In this document: piece after piece, positions 60,080 to 64,000 of the stretch | Layout of the letters: each line of letters starts with the position of its first letter | Position numbering within the stretch: the stretch's first letter is position 1 | Notes under the pieces: generated by a model | What the model was told of the DNA's origin: nothing | Seen by the model: the letters and a program-made list of their open reading frames with translations, nothing else | Databases searched by the model: none | Assembly: GCF_017792025.1 (NCBI RefSeq) | Contig: NZ_CP046956.1 | Coordinates: 3,472,001 to 3,536,000 of the forward strand | DNA from: Sediminibacillus dalangtanensis | Lineage (GTDB): Bacteria > Bacillota > Bacilli > Bacillales > Amphibacillaceae | Direction: 5' to 3' | DNA: 64,000 bases | Position numbers and translations under genes: made by a program

Positions 60080-60680
60080 CTGGAACTCCTCACTCCCTGA
60101 GATTGTTCGAAACAGTTTTTCTGACAGCGGCTGTCCCTACCGTTGTCACTTTGGTTCAAAACACAATTTACATTTAACAGGAATAAGTATGGTCATCAAT
60201 CCGAACAACCTGCAGTATTCTAGTTAGTCAACCTTATTCTACACAATTTTTGCCAAACAATACTAATTTTACATCTGCCAATCCGGCAAAGACAGTTTAA
60301 TACCTTGGAGCTTGATTCTTATTTGGCAGGGAGCGGCCGCAGCCTCCCCCTTCTATAAAGCGGCGTTGGTTTTAGAACGGCCAGCGCCTTAACCGCTTTC
60401 AGCTTCTTCTTCACAACAAATGCTGCCGTGGAATCGTTCATTTCTGTGAAGCCTTGATTGTTAGTTAGCAAAACAGATGTGACGCCTGATTATCTCCCTA
60501 AGGGCAGTCTCCACAGAAAACTTCATTATACCACTCTTCTTCAGATTTAACTCCGGATGAAGAGCAGGCGCCTCCGTACCTATCGGTATTTGACACAAAA
60601 GGAACAATGGAACTGAATGTGTTTAGTATGTATCTTAGTTGATTGTTGTAGGAATGATGGCTTGAGAGTAGGATGGTATG
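60080..60680. other. 600-bp noncoding region between fba and the second murA
   Basis: No gene accepted. It contains a GC-rich near-palindrome GGGAGcGGCcGCaGCCtCCC (about 60329-60348), flanked by GCGG..CCGC arms, which may be a decayed stem-loop repeat. A 74-codon minus frame at 60498-60722 overlaps the fba terminator and is rejected. The transaldolase-like gene found here in B. subtilis is absent. Confidence 0.45.
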
Positions 60681-60716
60681 AAAAGGAAACTGCCCGTATA
60701 GACAGTTCCCTTTTTT
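60681..60716 (-). terminator. Terminator after fba
   Basis: Stem GGGAACTG / CAGTTTCC (60685-60692, 60703-60710), with TTTT after it on the minus strand. It lies about 20 bases past the stop. Confidence 0.65.
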
Positions 60717-60734
60717 CACCATTTTTAAGCAGCT

Positions 60735-61598
60735 TTAGGCACGGTTAGAAGAACCAAACTCACGCATTTTGCCAATGACGGTTTGTTTGATCGCTTCGCG
60801 TCCAGGTCCCAGATATTTACGAGGATCGTATTGGTCCGGTTGTTCAGCAAGTACTTCACGTACTTTTTTCGCCTGTGCGATCTGATTTTCCGTGTTTACG
60901 TTGATTTTGGACGTACCAAGAGAAAGCGCACGTTTGATATCTTTTGTCGGGATACCTGTTCCACCATGCAATACCAATGGTACATTCACCAGGTTGAATA
61001 CTTCTTCCATACGGTCAAAGCCCAGATTCGGTTCCCCTTTATAAGGGCCGTGCACAGAGCCAAGCGCAGGGGCAAAGCAGTCAACACCTGTCTCGTTGAC
61101 AAGCCGTTCACATTCGGCCGGGATCGCATACGCAGCTTCGGCATCTTCAACAACCAGGTCATCTTCCTGACCACCGATACGGCCAAGCTCAGCTTCAACT
61201 GAAACGCCGTTAATGTGGGCCACTTCTACCACTTTCTTTGTCAATGCAATGTTTTCTTCCAGCGGAAAATGGGAACCGTCAATCATAACGGAAGTGAATC
61301 CGGCATGAATAGCCTGGACACACTTTTCAAAGCTAGAGCCGTGGTCCAAATGAATTGCTACCGGCACTGTCGTACCATATTCCTCCATCAGCGCTTTCAC
61401 CATCGATACAACCACTTTGAAACCACCCATATATTTTGCGGCGCCTTCCGAAACACCGAGGATTACTGGGGATTTTTCTTCTTCTGCTGCTTGAAGAACG
61501 GCCTGGGCATATTCAAGATTGTTCAAGTTGAATTGTCCGACACCATAGTTCTTCTGCTTAGCTTCTTCAAGCATTTCTTTCATTGAAACTAATGGCAT
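60735..61598 (-). CDS. fbaA: Fructose-bisphosphate aldolase, class II
   Basis: 287 residues. Zinc-dependent aldolase of glycolysis and gluconeogenesis. Zinc ligands in [10 protein letters not shown] (His, with catalytic Asp), [10 protein letters not shown] and [10 protein letters not shown]. Substrate site INVNTENQ. Position between spo0F and murAB as in B. subtilis. Confidence 0.97.
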   Translation of the reverse strand: MPLVSMKEMLEEAKQKNYGVGQFNLNNLEYAQAVLQAAEEEKSPVILGVSEGAAKYMGGFKVVVSMVKALMEEYGTTVPVAIHLDHGSSFEKCVQAIHAGFTSVMIDGSHFPLEENIALTKKVVEVAHINGVSVEAELGRIGGQEDDLVVEDAEAAYAIPAECERLVNETGVDCFAPALGSVHGPYKGEPNLGFDRMEEVFNLVNVPLVLHGGTGIPTKDIKRALSLGTSKINVNTENQIAQAKKVREVLAEQPDQYDPRKYLGPGREAIKQTVIGKMREFGSSNRA

Positions 61599-61760
61599 GC
61601 TGTTTTTCCTCCTTAGGGTATGTTGTCTTGCTTAGTATGCAATATCCAGTCAATAAGTATTTTTGATTGGGTACAGTATAAGAATACCAACTACCACCCC
61701 GCGGTGCAACAAAACAGTTAAAAGATACCGCTTACCCGTTTTTTTCAGATTATTATGTAA

Positions 61761-62135
61761 TCAATTGTTGTTTTTGTTCGCCAATATCCGATTGACTCTC
61801 TCTCTTGCCTCCTCGATATTGAAGGGTTTGGCAAAGATTTCTTTTACCATCGGAAATTGATCCTTTTTCCCTTCCAATTCTTCGGCCAAGCCGCTCATCA
61901 AGATTGCCGGCACTGTAACGCCTCTTTCCGCTAGACGGTGCAGAAGTGCGCTTGCGTCCATTATTGGCAGCTTATAATCAACCATCAGTAAATCAGGCGG
62001 TTCATTTACAATTTTATCGAGTGCCTCCTTGCCATTTTCTGCTGTTTTAATTTCATACCCTTCCGTTTTCAAAATTTCCTCCAGCAGCAAACGAATTCCC
62101 GGTTGGTCATCAACAATCATTACGGTTTTTTTCAT
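61761..62135 (-). CDS. spo0F: Sporulation initiation phosphotransferase Spo0F
   Basis: 124 residues. Single-domain response regulator in the sporulation phosphorelay. It takes phosphate from KinA-type kinases and passes it to Spo0B. Acidic pocket Asp9/Asp10, phospho-acceptor Asp53 (LLMVDYKLP), Ser81 in the switch position (MSGL), Lys103 (FAKPF). No output domain. Position upstream of fba and downstream of pyrG is conserved. Confidence 0.96.
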   Translation of the reverse strand: MKKTVMIVDDQPGIRLLLEEILKTEGYEIKTAENGKEALDKIVNEPPDLLMVDYKLPIMDASALLHRLAERGVTVPAILMSGLAEELEGKKDQFPMVKEIFAKPFNIEEARERVNRILANKNNN

Positions 62136-62472
62136 TTGTTTTTCAACCCTTCCTGATTTGAAACTATTGCGTGTTATGTAAGCATTTTTCTATTTCTTTC
62201 CCGTTTCCCCTTCAGGTTTAGCAGTGTTTATCCTGTTGAACCGAAACTTACCGCCTAATTACCTATAACCAAAATAATGCTTTTTGCCTATCAACCATAT
62301 TTTCACACGGTTGGCCAAATGTAAAGATTCCAGGTCTATTATTTGTTCGATATAAAGGTACAATTTCCTGCTGAATTTGAAGAATTATGTCTTCTTGTTT
62401 TGCCGCCCGCGGAAAATGCAGCGATGGTTTAGCACTATTCTCATAAATTAATGATACTTTGTTCGCTGACAC
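62136..62472. other. Region between pyrG terminator and spo0F (ywjG absent)
   Basis: B. subtilis has ywjG here; only a 73-codon GTG frame without ribosome site (62263-62484) is seen, and it starts inside the pyrG terminator. A weak SigH-type promoter for spo0F may be AGGATAAA (62227-62234) with CTGAAG (62210-62215) on the minus strand. The match is partial. Confidence 0.35.
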
Positions 62473-62518
62473 AAAAAAGCGCACCGTTTTGTCCTGGGAC
62501 GCACGGCTGCGCTTTTTA
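62473..62518 (-). terminator. Terminator after pyrG
   Basis: Stem AAAAAGCGCA / TGCGCTTTTT (62474-62483, 62508-62517) with about 24 nt between the arms, and TTTTTTG after it on the minus strand. It lies 17 bases past the stop. Confidence 0.8.
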
Positions 62519-62534
62519 TAAATAACACACTTAT

Positions 62535-64000
<1,466 letters not shown>

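Noticed and set aside
62263..62484. 73-codon minus frame in the usual ywjG position
   Set aside because: It starts with GTG inside the pyrG terminator stem, has no ribosome site and does not resemble YwjG.

Overview
The window is a conserved chromosomal block from an endospore-forming, flagellated member of the Bacillaceae. The evidence is the gene order, which closely follows the Bacillus subtilis segment pyrG-spo0F-fbaA-murAB-rho-rpmE-tdk-prfA-prmC-spoIIR-ywlB-ywlC-mntP-ywlE-rpiB-ywlG-glyA-upp-atp operon-ywzB-ywmB-murAA-spoIID-spoIIQ-spoIIID-mbl-flhO-flhP-fabZ. Base composition is moderate, and several exported proteins have very acidic tails. A halotolerant genus related to Virgibacillus, Lentibacillus or Oceanobacillus would fit, but that is inference. 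All genes except one 48-codon ORF are on the minus strand, so transcription runs from high to low coordinates.

Layout from high to low coordinates: pyrG (cut by the window edge), spo0F, fba, a second murA, rho, rpmE (zinc-free type B), tdk, a small lipoprotein, a small membrane protein, prfA-prmC, spoIIR, ywlB, a DnaA-box cluster, ywlC, an array of short palindromic repeats, mntP, ywlE, a sensorless chemoreceptor, rpiB, ywlG, glyA, an unknown small gene, upp, mnaA and a secreted subtilase. Next come the nine-gene ATP synthase operon (atpIBEFHAGDC), ywzB, ywmB and murAA. A complete peptide uptake and murein-peptide recycling operon (dppABCDE-ykfABCD) lies between murAA and spoIID. It is followed by spoIID, spoIIQ, an arbitrium-like accessory locus, spoIIID, mbl, flhO, flhP, a small membrane protein, fabZ, two paralogous acidic lipoproteins, an RND efflux pair and tagO (cut by the window edge).

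The most unusual part is 12299-13856, between spoIIQ and spoIIID. It encodes a TPR receptor of the AimR family, the family that reads the arbitrium lysis-lysogeny peptide in SPbeta-like phages. The N-terminal DNA-binding domain appears to be missing. A 51-codon secreted peptide gene (AimP-like) follows on the same strand, and a LexA/SOS-type palindrome lies just upstream of the receptor promoter. No phage genes surround it, so it looks like a domesticated or stand-alone chromosomal peptide-signalling system.

The intergenic DNA holds three repeat families. The first has 27 visible copies of a 13-bp palindromic core (GGGGACTGTCCCC / GGGGACTGACCCC), mostly in inverted pairs (REPIN-like); six form one array and two lie inside the subtilase gene. 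The second is a 240-bp structured element in two copies, each directly behind the terminator of a minus-strand gene. The third is a GC-rich stem-loop element with two clear copies and one doubtful copy. No tRNA, rRNA, CRISPR array or transposase gene was seen.
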